Below are positions 1-9,011 of a stretch of DNA of 64,000 nt, piece by piece. Origin of the DNA: Terrimesophilobacter sp038243605 (GTDB lineage Bacteria > Actinomycetota > Actinomycetes > Actinomycetales > Microbacteriaceae); the NCBI GenBank assembly GCA_038243605.1, contig JBBSQX010000003.1, positions 62,001 through 126,000 of the forward strand. The letters are read 5' to 3'. Position numbers and translations under genes: made by a program. Within the stretch, counting starts at the first letter, position 1. Each line of letters starts with the position of its first letter. The notes beneath the pieces were generated by a model, which did not search any database, was not told the origin of the DNA, and was given only the letters and a program-made list of their open reading frames with translations.

Positions 1-18
1 CACCGGCAGGTGATCCCC

Positions 19-1080
19 ATGAATGATTGGTGGGGCATCGTTTGGCTCGGCATCCTGCTGCTGATCAACTCTTTTTTTGTGGCCGCAGAATTTGCCGTGA
101 TTTCGGCGCGTCGTTCACAGGTTGAACCGAAGGCAGAGGCGGGAAGTCGGTCTGCTCGAACCGCTCTTTATGCCATGGAACACGCAACGCTTATGCTGGC
201 GACCAGCCAACTCGGAATCACCGTGTGCTCGCTACTTATTCTTAATGTGTCTGAGCCCTCAATTCACCGCATTCTCGAGGGCCCACTCAGCCTCACCGGT
301 TGGTCAGAGAGCGTGATCGCGGGTACATCGTTCGCCATTGCGTTGGTTATTGTGTCATTCCTGCACGTTGTGCTCGGAGAGATGGTTCCCAAGAACCTGT
401 CGTTCTCCATTCCGGACCGTGCCGTACTTTTTCTTGCACCGCCGCTGGTGTGGATCTCGACGGTGTTCCACCCCATCATCATTGCGCTCAACGCCACCGC
501 AAATGCTGTGCTCCGGCTGTTTCGCGTGCAACCCAAGAGCGAAGCAAACAGCAGCTTTACTATCGATCAAGTGGCAAACATTGTCGCCCAGTCGCGGCGT
601 GAAGGAAAACTTCAAGACAACATCGGTGCGCTTTCTGCTGCTTTCGAATTCAGCGCAAAGAAAGTACGAGACATCGCCGTCGCGATGCCGCAACTCGTGA
701 GCTTTCCAGAATCGATAACACCAGAACAACTGGAGCGGGCTGTCGCTCAGCACGGATTCTCCCGGTACGTCATCCTCGACGAAGATGGCGAGCCTAGCGG
801 GTACCTGCACCTCAAAGATATTTTAGACCTCGACGAGGTTGAAGAGTTCTCCGTCGCCGTTCCTGCGAAGCGTATTCGACGACTAATTTCAATCTTTCAG
901 GAGACAGACCTCGAGGATGCGCTCGCCGCCATGCGTCGCTCCGGAGTTCACCTCGCACGAGTTTTTGATGAGCACGGGAGCGCAGAGGGTGTGGTGTTCC
1001 TTGAAGACATCATCGAGGAACTCGTAGGCGAAGTTCAGGATGCTACCCGTAAAGGTCGAGGTACGACGAACTATCGTTAA
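19..1080 (+). CDS. CNNM/CBS-domain membrane protein (HlyC/CorC family)
   Basis: Membrane protein of the hemolysin C / CorC / CNNM family, whose members are tied to divalent cation (Mg2+/Co2+) transport. An N-terminal DUF21 (CNNM) domain spans about residues 1-170, with hydrophobic segments near the start (GIVWLGILLLINSFF), around residues 95-115 (SVIAGTSFAIALVIVSFLHV) and around 130-160. The motif LGEMVPKNL is typical of the family. A CBS-pair region follows (about 190-345), ending in EDIIEELVGEV. I chose ATG 19 because AGGTGA lies just upstream at 8-13; an in-frame GTG at 10 is possible. A TGA at 11-13 could be the stop of an upstream gene, and such proteins often occur as adjacent paralogues, so a sister gene may precede the window. 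Family is sure; the transported ion is not. Confidence 0.9.
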   Translation: MNDWWGIVWLGILLLINSFFVAAEFAVISARRSQVEPKAEAGSRSARTALYAMEHATLMLATSQLGITVCSLLILNVSEPSIHRILEGPLSLTGWSESVIAGTSFAIALVIVSFLHVVLGEMVPKNLSFSIPDRAVLFLAPPLVWISTVFHPIIIALNATANAVLRLFRVQPKSEANSSFTIDQVANIVAQSRREGKLQDNIGALSAAFEFSAKKVRDIAVAMPQLVSFPESITPEQLERAVAQHGFSRYVILDEDGEPSGYLHLKDILDLDEVEEFSVAVPAKRIRRLISIFQETDLEDALAAMRRSGVHLARVFDEHGSAEGVVFLEDIIEELVGEVQDATRKGRGTTNYR

Positions 1081-1083
1081 GCC

Positions 1084-1899
1084 ATGAGCGGGTTTGTGCA
1101 GTGGACTCCCGCGGAGGCGCGAGATTTTATTGCGGTTCCCCGCGAAGGAGATGACAAGTATTCGCGCGGGGTTCTTGGTGTGATCACCGGCTCCAACGAC
1201 TACCCGGGAGCTGCGGTGCTCGGCGTCGATGCCGCTCTGCACACCGGTGTTGGCATGGTTCGCTACCTTGGGCCGGAGCGGCCGAGTGCGCTCGTGATGG
1301 CACGTCGACCTGAAACTGTGACCATTGACGGGCGCGTGCAGGCGTGGCTGTTGGGCTCTGGCATGGACGCATCGACGAGGGACCCTCTCACTGATGCTCG
1401 AATTGCAACGGCGCTCGCATCAGGGCACCCACTGGTGCTGGATGCTGGTGCGATCGAGTCGGCGGTGAGCTCACGTGGGCCCGTTGTTTTGACGCCCCAC
1501 CACGGTGAACTCGCACGGTCTCTTCACGTTGATGTCGCAGAAGTCTCGTCAGAACCAGAAATGTGGGTGGCCAGAGCGTCTGAGAACTTCGGAGCAACCG
1601 TCGTTCTTAAAGGGCACACCACGCTTGTGTGCGGTGCGGGTGCACAGTACAAAGTTGTTGCGCCGACCACATGGCTTGCCACGGCAGGCACAGGCGACGC
1701 GCTCGCGGGGATACTCGGTGCTGTGGTCGCCACCCACTCGCGTGCTGTCATGGATGATGACGGGCTAATGGCGCGCGTGGCGGCGACCGCTGTGGTTGTG
1801 CACGGCCTCGCGGCGCTCAAGGCGGGTGCGGGCGGCCCCTTCACTGTGCTCGCGTTGAACGCCGCAATCCCCGCGGTGATTGCCGACCTGCAGAAGTGA
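1084..1899 (+). CDS. nnrD: ADP/ATP-dependent NAD(P)H-hydrate dehydratase
   Basis: Cytosolic repair enzyme that dehydrates NAD(P)HX, the damaged hydrated form of NAD(P)H, using a nucleotide. The 271-residue protein matches the ribokinase-like NnrD fold: GVITGSNDYPGAAVLG near the N-terminus, TPHHGELARSL in the middle, VVLKGHTTLV, and the nucleotide-binding and catalytic stretch GTGDALAGILGAVVA at about residues 206-220. Only the dehydratase domain is present; the NnrE epimerase domain that is fused in many bacteria is absent here, so the epimerase must be encoded elsewhere or missing. It lies 3 bp after the preceding gene, so co-transcription is likely. Confidence 0.93.
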   Translation: MSGFVQWTPAEARDFIAVPREGDDKYSRGVLGVITGSNDYPGAAVLGVDAALHTGVGMVRYLGPERPSALVMARRPETVTIDGRVQAWLLGSGMDASTRDPLTDARIATALASGHPLVLDAGAIESAVSSRGPVVLTPHHGELARSLHVDVAEVSSEPEMWVARASENFGATVVLKGHTTLVCGAGAQYKVVAPTTWLATAGTGDALAGILGAVVATHSRAVMDDDGLMARVAATAVVVHGLAALKAGAGGPFTVLALNAAIPAVIADLQK

Positions 1900-1925
1900 G
1901 CTATCGCGGTCAGTTACGCTGAACC

Positions 1926-3206
1926 GTGATGAGGAGAATCGGCCGCAACCCCGTCGCCGTGTGGTCGGCCTTCATCCTCGCGCACCTCTGGCTTGGACTG
2001 GTCAACCTCTACGGCCCAGGACTGCCTCTTGGTGACGTGACGATTGTCTACAAGTTCTGGACAGACCAGATTTTTATGGGAGACTTCTGGGTCGGAATAC
2101 AAAGCGCATGGGTGTATCCCATTCTTGCGATCTTTCCCATGCTCGCTGCCGAAGCTTTTGGCCCCACCCTGTACGCGAGTACGTGGCTGAGTATGATTCT
2201 GATTCTTGATGCCGCCGCGTTCTTCGCACTTACCCGCGGCAAGCGCGAGAGTCGCAACACCGTGGCGGCGTGGTGGTGGATCGCGTTCCTGCTGCTTCTC
2301 GGGCCGATCTCGCTTGGTCGCATCGACGCTGTCACGGTTCCCATCGCGATGGTGGGGGTGCTGTTTATCGCTACCCGCCCGCTTCTGGCGTCCCTCATCC
2401 TGACTATCGCAACGTGGATTAAAGTCTGGCCTGCCGCCATCATGGTGGCGATGGTCGTCGCGGTGAAGGGAAGGTGGCGCATCGTCGCTGCTGCTGGCGG
2501 CGTCAGCGCCCTCATCGTGGCATGTGCGCTTCTGTTCGGAAGTGGTGGCCATATTTTTAGCTTTATCACGCAGCAGACGGGCCGGGGGCTTCAGGTTGAG
2601 TCACCGGTGAGCACAATGTGGATGTGGCAGGCCTTCAGCGGCGCCTCGGGGGCGAGTGTTTACTATGACCAGCACATTCTGACGTGGCAGGTCACCGGCA
2701 ACGGAGCGGGCGTCGCAAGCGCGCTCATGACACCCATCATGGCCCTCGTGGTCGTGGCCGTGGTGATTATCGCCGTGCTCGCTCTGCGGCGCGGGGCAGA
2801 AACCGGGCCTCTTGTTGCGACACTGGCGCTCGCTCTTGTGACCGCACTCATCGCGTTTAACAAGGTCGGTTCACCGCAGTTCATCTCGTGGCTCGCGGTT
2901 CCCATCGTGTTGGGGCTCACCACGCGCCTGGGAGAGCATCGATGGTGGTTTACCGCTCCCGCGTTGATGGGGCTTGTGACCGCCGGGCTCACGCAAGTGA
3001 TTTATCCCTACCTGTACGGCTGGCTCCTCGTGCTCAACCCGCTCATGCTCCTTGTGTTGACCGCCCGGAACATTCTTGTGTTCGCGCTTTTCGGGTGGGC
3101 AGTCGTCGCCCTCGTACGCCTCAATGCGCGTGCGTCGGGGCCCGCAAAATTTAGCAACGATGATGGTGCAGTACCGACGAATTGGCTGCGAGGGAGCCGA
3201 GCGTAG
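1926..3206 (+). CDS. Polytopic membrane glycosyltransferase, GT87/DUF2029-like
   Basis: Integral membrane protein of 426 residues with about ten hydrophobic segments spread along its length. Overall character (AxxWLGLVNLYG start, periplasmic loop near YKFWTDQIFMGDFW, and ATWIKVWPAAIM in the middle) fits the GT87/DUF2029 polyprenyl-phosphate-mannose-dependent mannosyltransferases of actinobacteria, which build cell-envelope glycolipids or lipoglycans. The assignment is by family resemblance; substrate is unknown. GTG 1926 is directly followed by an in-frame ATG at 1929, and no good ribosome binding site is visible, so a leaderless mRNA is possible (TACGCT lies just upstream). The stop is 1 bp from the end of the convergent response-regulator gene. 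Confidence 0.7.
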   Translation: MMRRIGRNPVAVWSAFILAHLWLGLVNLYGPGLPLGDVTIVYKFWTDQIFMGDFWVGIQSAWVYPILAIFPMLAAEAFGPTLYASTWLSMILILDAAAFFALTRGKRESRNTVAAWWWIAFLLLLGPISLGRIDAVTVPIAMVGVLFIATRPLLASLILTIATWIKVWPAAIMVAMVVAVKGRWRIVAAAGGVSALIVACALLFGSGGHIFSFITQQTGRGLQVESPVSTMWMWQAFSGASGASVYYDQHILTWQVTGNGAGVASALMTPIMALVVVAVVIIAVLALRRGAETGPLVATLALALVTALIAFNKVGSPQFISWLAVPIVLGLTTRLGEHRWWFTAPALMGLVTAGLTQVIYPYLYGWLLVLNPLMLLVLTARNILVFALFGWAVVALVRLNARASGPAKFSNDDGAVPTNWLRGSRA

Positions 3207-3207
3207 G

Positions 3208-3879
3208 TTAGTAGTGGCCCATTTCGTTGGACTGCAAGAGGATTCCATCCTGAATTGCGCGTTTACGCAGTGCAACCTTGGTGCCAACGTCAATGCCTGC
3301 GATGCGGTACTTCTCGCGAATTCGTTTGAGGTATGACTTCGCCGTCTCTTCGGAGATGCCGAGTTGGAAGGCAACAGCTTTCACTGGCTCGCCACCGCCG
3401 TACAGCGCCATCACGCGGCGCTCCTGTGCGCTCAGCTTCGGAGCCCCTCCCACATCGCTTGCATTCAACGCAAGGTCAAGTTCGGCAGAGATGAAGGATT
3501 CGCCCTTGTTGGCGGCGCGGATGGCCTCCACGATCATTTCGGCATCTTCACTCTTCACGAGGTAGCCGAGGGCGCCGGCGGCGAGAGCCTCCCGCACCAC
3601 GTTGGGCTCAGAGTACGTGCTCATGAGAACCGTCTTGACGCCAGTGGTCTTGAGAGTGGATATCTTCAATGAGATCGGCAGGTTGTCTTTGAGATCAAGG
3701 TCAAGCAGCACGACGTCCACCGGGAACTCCGGATGGGTCAGCAATTCAGGCCACGTCGTCACTGCTGCGACCATCGAAATGTCGGCGGCAGCGCCCCGGA
3801 TCCACTCCGTGAGTGCTCCAAGGAGCATTTTGTGATCGTCAACCAGCGCAAGTCTGATGGGTGCTTCATCTGTAGTCAC
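3208..3879 (-). CDS. NarL/LuxR-family response regulator
   Basis: Two-component response regulator of 223 residues. The receiver domain covers about residues 8-125: acidic pair DD at 14-15, phospho-acceptor Asp60 in VVLLDLDL, Ser/Thr in VLMSTYSE, and the conserved Lys in GYLVKSED. A LuxR-type helix-turn-helix follows (about 150-205; LSAQERRVMALY and ISEETAKSYLKRIREKY). It starts at GTG 3879 with AGGGG at suitable distance. It is the last gene of a three-gene minus-strand operon behind the histidine kinase and an accessory membrane protein, so the kinase at 5168-6364 is its likely partner. Target genes are not evident from the sequence. Confidence 0.93.
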   Translation of the reverse strand: MTTDEAPIRLALVDDHKMLLGALTEWIRGAAADISMVAAVTTWPELLTHPEFPVDVVLLDLDLKDNLPISLKISTLKTTGVKTVLMSTYSEPNVVREALAAGALGYLVKSEDAEMIVEAIRAANKGESFISAELDLALNASDVGGAPKLSAQERRVMALYGGGEPVKAVAFQLGISEETAKSYLKRIREKYRIAGIDVGTKVALRKRAIQDGILLQSNEMGHY

Positions 3880-3890
3880 GGCTGTGGCCC

Positions 3891-5171
3891 CTATCTATGA
3901 ACTGTCTGTTCTGCATGGTATTGGTCAGCGGGGTTCGCGACCACGCAATCGATCTCGACTCGCAGGCTTGATTTAGCGGTCGCATTAGAGAATGTACCAA
4001 CTCGAGCAAGTGATGCCCAGGTCGCCGGGTCCACCCGGTTGCGCGCAACCCCCGTCGTGGTGATGACAATGGGCACTGAAACAGTGCTGCCGTTGCCATC
4101 ACGAGGGGCAGCGTCGACGGGGCCGAGAGCGAGGTGAACAGTGGCGCGATCTTGCGACTTGTCGGTGACCAAGAGCCAGACTCCCGAGAGCAGTCCGTCT
4201 CGTTGTTTCGGATCGAGCAGGCCGGCGAGACTCCCAGAGTCAGAGAGTGTGACCGACTTGCCGAGTAATTCCGATTCGGTGATGGCGTGATAAAGCCACG
4301 TCTCTCTACGACCCTCGATGAGGTGAAGGCGCAGCTCGGTGGCAAGCGAAGCGGCAATGGAGGCAGTTTTTGGGTCAAGCGGAAGCTTGGTTCCGCCGTT
4401 GGCGACGGAATCAAATAGCTTTTCGGCGGCGAGGTCGAGGCGTGCGAGCTCTTCGGAGGCCATCATGCCCACCGCGAACCGCGGTGCAGACACCGTGCTT
4501 TGAACCAAAACGCGGTCCAACTCACGCTGCACAATTCTGCGAAAGTTGGCGACAAGCCAGATCGCAAATGCTGGAGGGATAACCGTCGCTGCCACCACAA
4601 CCAGTTGGGTCGGAATTGTTTCCGAGTTCAGCGGAGTATTGAGCACAATGGCCGTGATGAAAACCACACAGATGACGCCAAGAGGGATGACGATTTCCAC
4701 TGCGCGACGCAGCGTGATCGCGAAGAGCAGGCCGTAGCTGGCGACCACCGAAGCGGTCGCATTGGCGGCGATGTCGTGAAGAGGCCAAATAGCGATGAAA
4801 TCGAGAGCGATGACACTGGCCAGTGCGGCGAGGTAAAACGAGAAAAGCCACGTCGGCATCCGCTCGCCAGCAATCGCAATAATGACGCCAACCATGATGA
4901 GCGTGAGAAACATAATGAGCCACGCAAACGACGCAAGTAAAACGTTGGGATGAGTGGTGAACCGGGTGATGAAGAGCACCAGCCCGCCTACTGCGACGAT
5001 GGCGGCGATAATACCAGCACCGATACCAAGGAATCCTGTTCCCACGCTCGCCCCGCCCGCGCTGGCTTGACGAAGTGCGCGGGCAGCTGGTGATGAGGTC
5101 GGCTTTGGTCGGCCACGCTTTCCGATGATGGCGCCGAGTGTGTTTTCTTCTACTCCGCCGTATCCGCTCAT
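3891..5171 (-). CDS. Membrane protein with possible degenerate kinase-like C-terminus, two-component accessory
   Basis: A 426-residue protein not recognised as a named family. Residues about 1-45 are polar and Gly/Ser-rich (GKRGRPKPTSSPAARA). About six hydrophobic segments follow between residues 46 and 220 (for example GAGIIAAIVAVGGLVLFI). The roughly 200-residue cytosolic tail contains LDLAAEKLFDSVANG and ASLATELRLHLIEGR, which recall the dimerisation helix of actinobacterial sensor kinases, but the phospho-acceptor HD dipeptide and clear N/G boxes are not visible. Its ATG overlaps the kinase stop by 4 bp (ATGA), and the regulator follows 11 bp later, so the three proteins probably act together. 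I infer a sensor or modulator of the kinase, perhaps a catalytically dead kinase paralogue. Confidence 0.72.
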   Translation of the reverse strand: MSGYGGVEENTLGAIIGKRGRPKPTSSPAARALRQASAGGASVGTGFLGIGAGIIAAIVAVGGLVLFITRFTTHPNVLLASFAWLIMFLTLIMVGVIIAIAGERMPTWLFSFYLAALASVIALDFIAIWPLHDIAANATASVVASYGLLFAITLRRAVEIVIPLGVICVVFITAIVLNTPLNSETIPTQLVVVAATVIPPAFAIWLVANFRRIVQRELDRVLVQSTVSAPRFAVGMMASEELARLDLAAEKLFDSVANGGTKLPLDPKTASIAASLATELRLHLIEGRRETWLYHAITESELLGKSVTLSDSGSLAGLLDPKQRDGLLSGVWLLVTDKSQDRATVHLALGPVDAAPRDGNGSTVSVPIVITTTGVARNRVDPATWASLARVGTFSNATAKSSLRVEIDCVVANPADQYHAEQTVHR

Positions 5172-6364
5172 TTCGGCACCTCCAGCACCACAGTGGTTCC
5201 TGAGCCAGGAGAGGAAAACAGCCGTGCGGTTCCACCGATTTCGCTGAGTCTTCCGATGACCGAGTCTTTGAGCCCAAGGCGAGCTGAATCGATGTCTTTG
5301 ACATCGAATCCGATACCGGAGTCCGTAACCATTGCCCTCACCGTTGTGTCGTCATCGGTGATGGTGACGTGGGCCACTGTGACTCCCGCGTGGCGCCGCA
5401 CATTTTCTAAGCACTCGGCGAGCGCCAGAAGAAATGCATCGAGAACGTCGCTGGGGAGCAGCACTTGACCGGTGCCGTGCCAACTCACTTCGAGTCCGAT
5501 GCGCCCGAAGCGTTGCTTTACCGATTCAAGGGTCGTTCCGAGAATCGCATCGTCACTGAGTGGTGTCGTAGGAATCGATCCGGTGGATGTCGGCGTCGCA
5601 TCCGGTGGCGTACCGCTGACACCCAGTCGAAGTTGGCGCAACAGACGCGCATCATCGCCCGCTTGCGCACGCAATGCGCCCGCTGTCACTCCCACCCCTG
5701 AGTGGGCGAAAAGCGTCAAGGTTGCTAGCACGGTGTCATGCAAGAGCCGCGCCCCCTGGCGCCGTTGAGCTTCGGTTTCTGACGCTTGGCGTTCAGCCCT
5801 GTGCGCTCGACCAATGCTATTAATTCGCCTCGCCGCCCGCGGCACACTGGCCGTAATCCACAAGCCGGCAAAAGTGGCGACCACCCAGCCGATGAACACA
5901 GTGCCGACGGGAAAACTGAGAATCGCGCCGTCCCCGGCGGCCATCAAAATGAGCCCCATGGAGGCAACGAATGTCACCGCCAGAATGATGATGCGTGTCA
6001 CCGATCGCGACAGAACCAAAGCGAAGACCGCCATCGCCCCACCCGCGAAAGGTGCAAGCGCTGTGGCAAGACCCTCACGATTCCCGGTCGCGAACGGCAA
6101 CTGTACGATCACGAGAACGGCAAGGCCACTCGACAAACCCAGCAGGATCCAGACAAGTGAATGGTCGCTTCCAAGCCGAAAAAGACTGAAAATAAAGAGA
6201 ACACCGAGCAATCCGGCGGCGAGGATGCTTGTCTCGTCCACCACCCCTGGAATGCTCAATCCGATAAACGCGACGACGGTCATGACGATGCCCATCCATC
6301 GAGTTGCGCGGTGCAACAGCCGATCGCGTTCTTTGAAGATGAGTTCCACGTGCACCATCGTCAC
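5168..6364 (-). CDS. Sensor histidine kinase (HPK7/NarX-like)
   Basis: Membrane histidine kinase of 398 residues. About five to six hydrophobic segments fill residues 20-165. The dimerisation helix carries the probable phospho-acceptor His in GARLLHDTVLATL (about residue 206), as in HisKA_3 kinases paired with NarL regulators. The C-terminal HATPase region shows an N box (LAECLENVRRHAG), a G box (VTDSGIGFD) and the end LFSSPGSGTTVVLEV. The GTG at 6364 is chosen because a GGGGG lies 7 nt upstream; ATG 6358 is the alternative. The GGGGG is inside a perfect inverted repeat (6370-6389), hinting at translational control. It overlaps the next gene by 4 bp. Confidence 0.9.
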   Translation of the reverse strand: MTMVHVELIFKERDRLLHRATRWMGIVMTVVAFIGLSIPGVVDETSILAAGLLGVLFIFSLFRLGSDHSLVWILLGLSSGLAVLVIVQLPFATGNREGLATALAPFAGGAMAVFALVLSRSVTRIIILAVTFVASMGLILMAAGDGAILSFPVGTVFIGWVVATFAGLWITASVPRAARRINSIGRAHRAERQASETEAQRRQGARLLHDTVLATLTLFAHSGVGVTAGALRAQAGDDARLLRQLRLGVSGTPPDATPTSTGSIPTTPLSDDAILGTTLESVKQRFGRIGLEVSWHGTGQVLLPSDVLDAFLLALAECLENVRRHAGVTVAHVTITDDDTTVRAMVTDSGIGFDVKDIDSARLGLKDSVIGRLSEIGGTARLFSSPGSGTTVVLEVPK

Positions 6365-6369
6365 ACGTT

Positions 6370-6389
6370 CGCCCCCACAAGTGGGGGCG
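6370..6389 (-). promoter_or_regulatory. Perfect inverted repeat covering the histidine-kinase Shine-Dalgarno
   Basis: On the minus strand the sequence reads CGCCCCCAC, a 2-nt centre, then GTGGGGGCG: two perfectly complementary 9-base arms. The 3' arm contains the only purine-rich Shine-Dalgarno candidate (GGGGG) for the kinase start at 6364. In RNA it would fold into a very stable GC hairpin hiding the ribosome binding site. A DNA-binding operator or the terminator of the upstream metX gene are alternatives; no T-run follows on either strand, which argues against an intrinsic terminator. Confidence 0.55.
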
Positions 6390-6444
6390 CGACACCATAA
6401 TTGAGCGAGTCCGCGCTCACGCCACGCATGAACTATGCAAACTG

Positions 6445-7650
6445 TCAGGAATTGAGCAGTCTGCGAAGCTCCACTCCCACGAGTTCATGTTCAATCAAGA
6501 AAGCGTCATGCCCAAACTCGGAATTGATGACAACGGCGTTGCGACCGTCGATCCCGTGTGGAAGCAGCTTCGCGACTTCGTGCTGCGCTGCTACGGGAAA
6601 AAGTCGATCACTGTTGATTCCCAGAACGAGACTTTTGGCAGAAACGCTGGCGAGAGCTGTGTCGATTCCTCCGCGTTCGCGACCGACATCGTGTGAACTC
6701 ATGGCGTTCACCAACGTGATGTAGCTGTTCGCGTCGAATCGTCTCGTGAATTTGTTTCCGTGAAAATCTAGGTAGCTTTCTACCGCAAAGCGCCCGTGTC
6801 CGCTCAGTGGATTGATCTCACTCTGCCAACTTCGATGAAACCGGGCATTCAGTTCGTCAGGGGATCGGTAGCTGAGCAAGGCCAGCCGCCGTGCGAGCGC
6901 AAGGCCCCTGTGCGGCCCCTCGCCGTCTTTGGCGTCATAGTAGTCGCCACCGCGAAACCGCTCATCAATGCGGATCGACTCGAGTTGAACCGAGTTGAGT
7001 GAGATCTCATCGGCGTTGCTGAGTGCTGGGGCGGCAAGGACGGCGACGCGCTCCACGCGATCGGCAAAACTCACCGCCCACTCCAGCGCTTGCATCCCGC
7101 CCATGGAGCCGCCGATTACCGCAGCAAACCGATCGATGCCCAGTTCATCGGCCAGTGCCGCCTGCGTATTGACAATGTCGCGAATCGTCAAAAACGGGAA
7201 CCGCGAACCCCACTCTTGCCCGTCGGGCGCGGGGCTCGATGCGCCGGTTGTGCCCTGGCATCCGCCCAACACGTTGGGGCAAATGACAAACCAACGGTCG
7301 GTATCAATTGGCAGCCCTGGCCCGACGATGGTCGACCACCAGCCACTCGTCTGGTGACCTGGACCAGCCGCCCCGGTCACATGACTGTCACCCGTGAGCG
7401 CATGAAGCACCAGCACAGCATTGCTGGCATCGGAATTTAACGTGCCCCAGCTCTCGTAGGCGACCCGCACCGCAGGCAACTCGCCACCGAACTCGAGCGA
7501 CTGGGACCCAAGTCGAGTGAAGTGTCGTCCACCGACCGGGTCCCCATCACGCCACGCCCCCGTTGGGGACGGCTTTCCGAGGAGGGAGCGGATGTTGGCT
7601 TCAGTGATAAAACCAGAAGGCACAGAGTCTGCTGCCGTCTGCCAATCCAT
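6445..7650 (-). CDS. metX: Homoserine O-acetyltransferase
   Basis: Cytosolic alpha/beta-hydrolase-fold enzyme that acetylates homoserine with acetyl-CoA, the committing step of methionine synthesis. The 401-residue protein shows RVAYESWGTLN and NAVLVLHALTGDSHV near the N-terminus, the nucleophile Ser in the elbow GGSMGGMQALEWA, and the catalytic His near the C-terminus in EFGHDAFLIE; length is normal for the family. The start has a good ribosome binding site (GGGAGAGG). It lies 44 bp downstream of metY on the same strand, so the pair most likely forms a metY-metX operon in which MetX supplies O-acetylhomoserine to MetY. Some family members use succinyl-CoA, which cannot be settled here. Confidence 0.96.
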   Translation of the reverse strand: MDWQTAADSVPSGFITEANIRSLLGKPSPTGAWRDGDPVGGRHFTRLGSQSLEFGGELPAVRVAYESWGTLNSDASNAVLVLHALTGDSHVTGAAGPGHQTSGWWSTIVGPGLPIDTDRWFVICPNVLGGCQGTTGASSPAPDGQEWGSRFPFLTIRDIVNTQAALADELGIDRFAAVIGGSMGGMQALEWAVSFADRVERVAVLAAPALSNADEISLNSVQLESIRIDERFRGGDYYDAKDGEGPHRGLALARRLALLSYRSPDELNARFHRSWQSEINPLSGHGRFAVESYLDFHGNKFTRRFDANSYITLVNAMSSHDVGRERGGIDTALASVSAKSLVLGINSDRLFPVAAQHEVAKLLPHGIDGRNAVVINSEFGHDAFLIEHELVGVELRRLLNS

Positions 7651-7694
7651 CTCGTACCTCTCCCGTCGTGTTGGTGACCCAGTCGATCACCGTA

Positions 7695-9011
7695 CTACGC
7701 GGTGACGGCCGTTCGTGCCGAAACCAGAGCCTGTTCAAGGTCCGCGATGATGTCATCAATGTTCTCGAGACCAACAGAGAGCCGCACGAGACCAGGGGTG
7801 ACACCCGCGGTGAGCTGCTGCTCAGCAGTCAACTGGGAGTGCGTCGTCGATGCGGGGTGAATGATCAGGCTGCGCACGTCTCCGATATTGGCAACGTGGC
7901 TGAAGAGGTCAACGCTATCGACGAGGGATCGACCGGCATCCACTCCGCCTTTAAGTTCGAACGAGAGAACCGCACCGGCGCCGAGAGGCGAATACTCTTT
8001 CGCGCGCTCAAACCACGGGCTGGATGGCAGCCCGGCGTAAGACACAGAAGACACCTCTGCACGCGCCTCGAGCCATTCGGCGACCTTCTGTGCGTTCTGA
8101 ACGTGACGCTCCATGCGCAGGCTCAACGTTTCGATTCCCTGGATGAGCTGCCACGCGCTCGCGGGAGCGATGGCAGGCCCAAGGTCGCGGAGAAGCTGCA
8201 CGCGAGCCTTGATGATGTACGCGATGGAATCCCCGAGCACGGTGGTGTAGCTCGCGCCGTGGTACGAGGGGTCTGGCTCTGTGAGCCCAGGGAACTTCTC
8301 CACGTTCTTGCTCCACTCGAACTTTCCGCCGTCCACGATAATGCCGCCCATAACGGTGCCGTGACCGCCAAGGAACTTTGTCGCAGAGTGCACCACAATG
8401 TCGGCGCCGTGCTCAAGCGGACGAACCAAGTATGGCGACGCGATCGTGTTGTCGACGATGAAGGGCAAGCCCGCCGCGTGGGCAACGTCGGCGACGCCTC
8501 GGATGTCGAGCAAGTTGATCCGGGGGTTGCCGATTGTTTCGGCGAAGAACAGTTTCGTGTTCGGCTTGACCGCGCGGCTCCACTCCTCGGTGTCGTCCTG
8601 ATCTTCAACGAAGGTGGTCTCAATGCCGAGCTTCGCCAGCGTGTACTTGAACAGGTTGTATGTGCCGCCGTAGATCGAGGAAGACGCGACGATGTGGTCA
8701 CCGGCCTGCGCAATGTTGAGGATCGAGAGCGTCGTCGCGGACTGACCAGAAGCCAATAGAAGTGCGGCCGTGCCGCCCTCCAACGCGGCTACGCGCTGTT
8801 CAACAACATCCTGCGTCGGGTTCTGGATACGCGTGTAGATGTTTCCGAACTCGGAGAGGGAGAACAGGCTTGCTGCGTGGTCCGCGCTATTGAACACGTA
8901 CGCAGTGGTTTGGTAGATCGGTGTTGCCCGCGCGTTCGTCACGGGGTCTGGCTGCGCGCCGGAGTGGATCTGCTTGGTCTCAAACTTCCATTGTGATGAT
9001 GCTTCAGACAT
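7695..9011 (-). CDS. metY: O-acetylhomoserine sulfhydrylase (aminocarboxypropyltransferase)
   Basis: PLP enzyme of the Cys/Met-metabolism family that converts O-acetylhomoserine and sulfide (or methanethiol) to homocysteine (or methionine). Visible features: IHSGAQPDPVTNARATPIYQ at the N-terminus, YTRIQNPTQDVVE, and the PLP lysine in HSATKFLGGHGTVMGG. The reading frame is open further upstream to 9059, but ATG 9011 is preceded by a strong GAGGGAG and gives the usual start (MSEASSQWKFE), leaving 438 residues. Followed by metX 44 bp later. The pairing with metX supports direct sulfhydrylation rather than the transsulfuration enzyme MetB. Confidence 0.95.
   Translation of the reverse strand: MSEASSQWKFETKQIHSGAQPDPVTNARATPIYQTTAYVFNSADHAASLFSLSEFGNIYTRIQNPTQDVVEQRVAALEGGTAALLLASGQSATTLSILNIAQAGDHIVASSSIYGGTYNLFKYTLAKLGIETTFVEDQDDTEEWSRAVKPNTKLFFAETIGNPRINLLDIRGVADVAHAAGLPFIVDNTIASPYLVRPLEHGADIVVHSATKFLGGHGTVMGGIIVDGGKFEWSKNVEKFPGLTEPDPSYHGASYTTVLGDSIAYIIKARVQLLRDLGPAIAPASAWQLIQGIETLSLRMERHVQNAQKVAEWLEARAEVSSVSYAGLPSSPWFERAKEYSPLGAGAVLSFELKGGVDAGRSLVDSVDLFSHVANIGDVRSLIIHPASTTHSQLTAEQQLTAGVTPGLVRLSVGLENIDDIIADLEQALVSARTAVTA

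Noticed and set aside
7668..8759. 363-codon open frame on the plus strand opposite metY
   Set aside because: It is the antisense of a clearly conserved PLP enzyme, has no recognisable domain, and its composition is that of a high-GC shadow frame.
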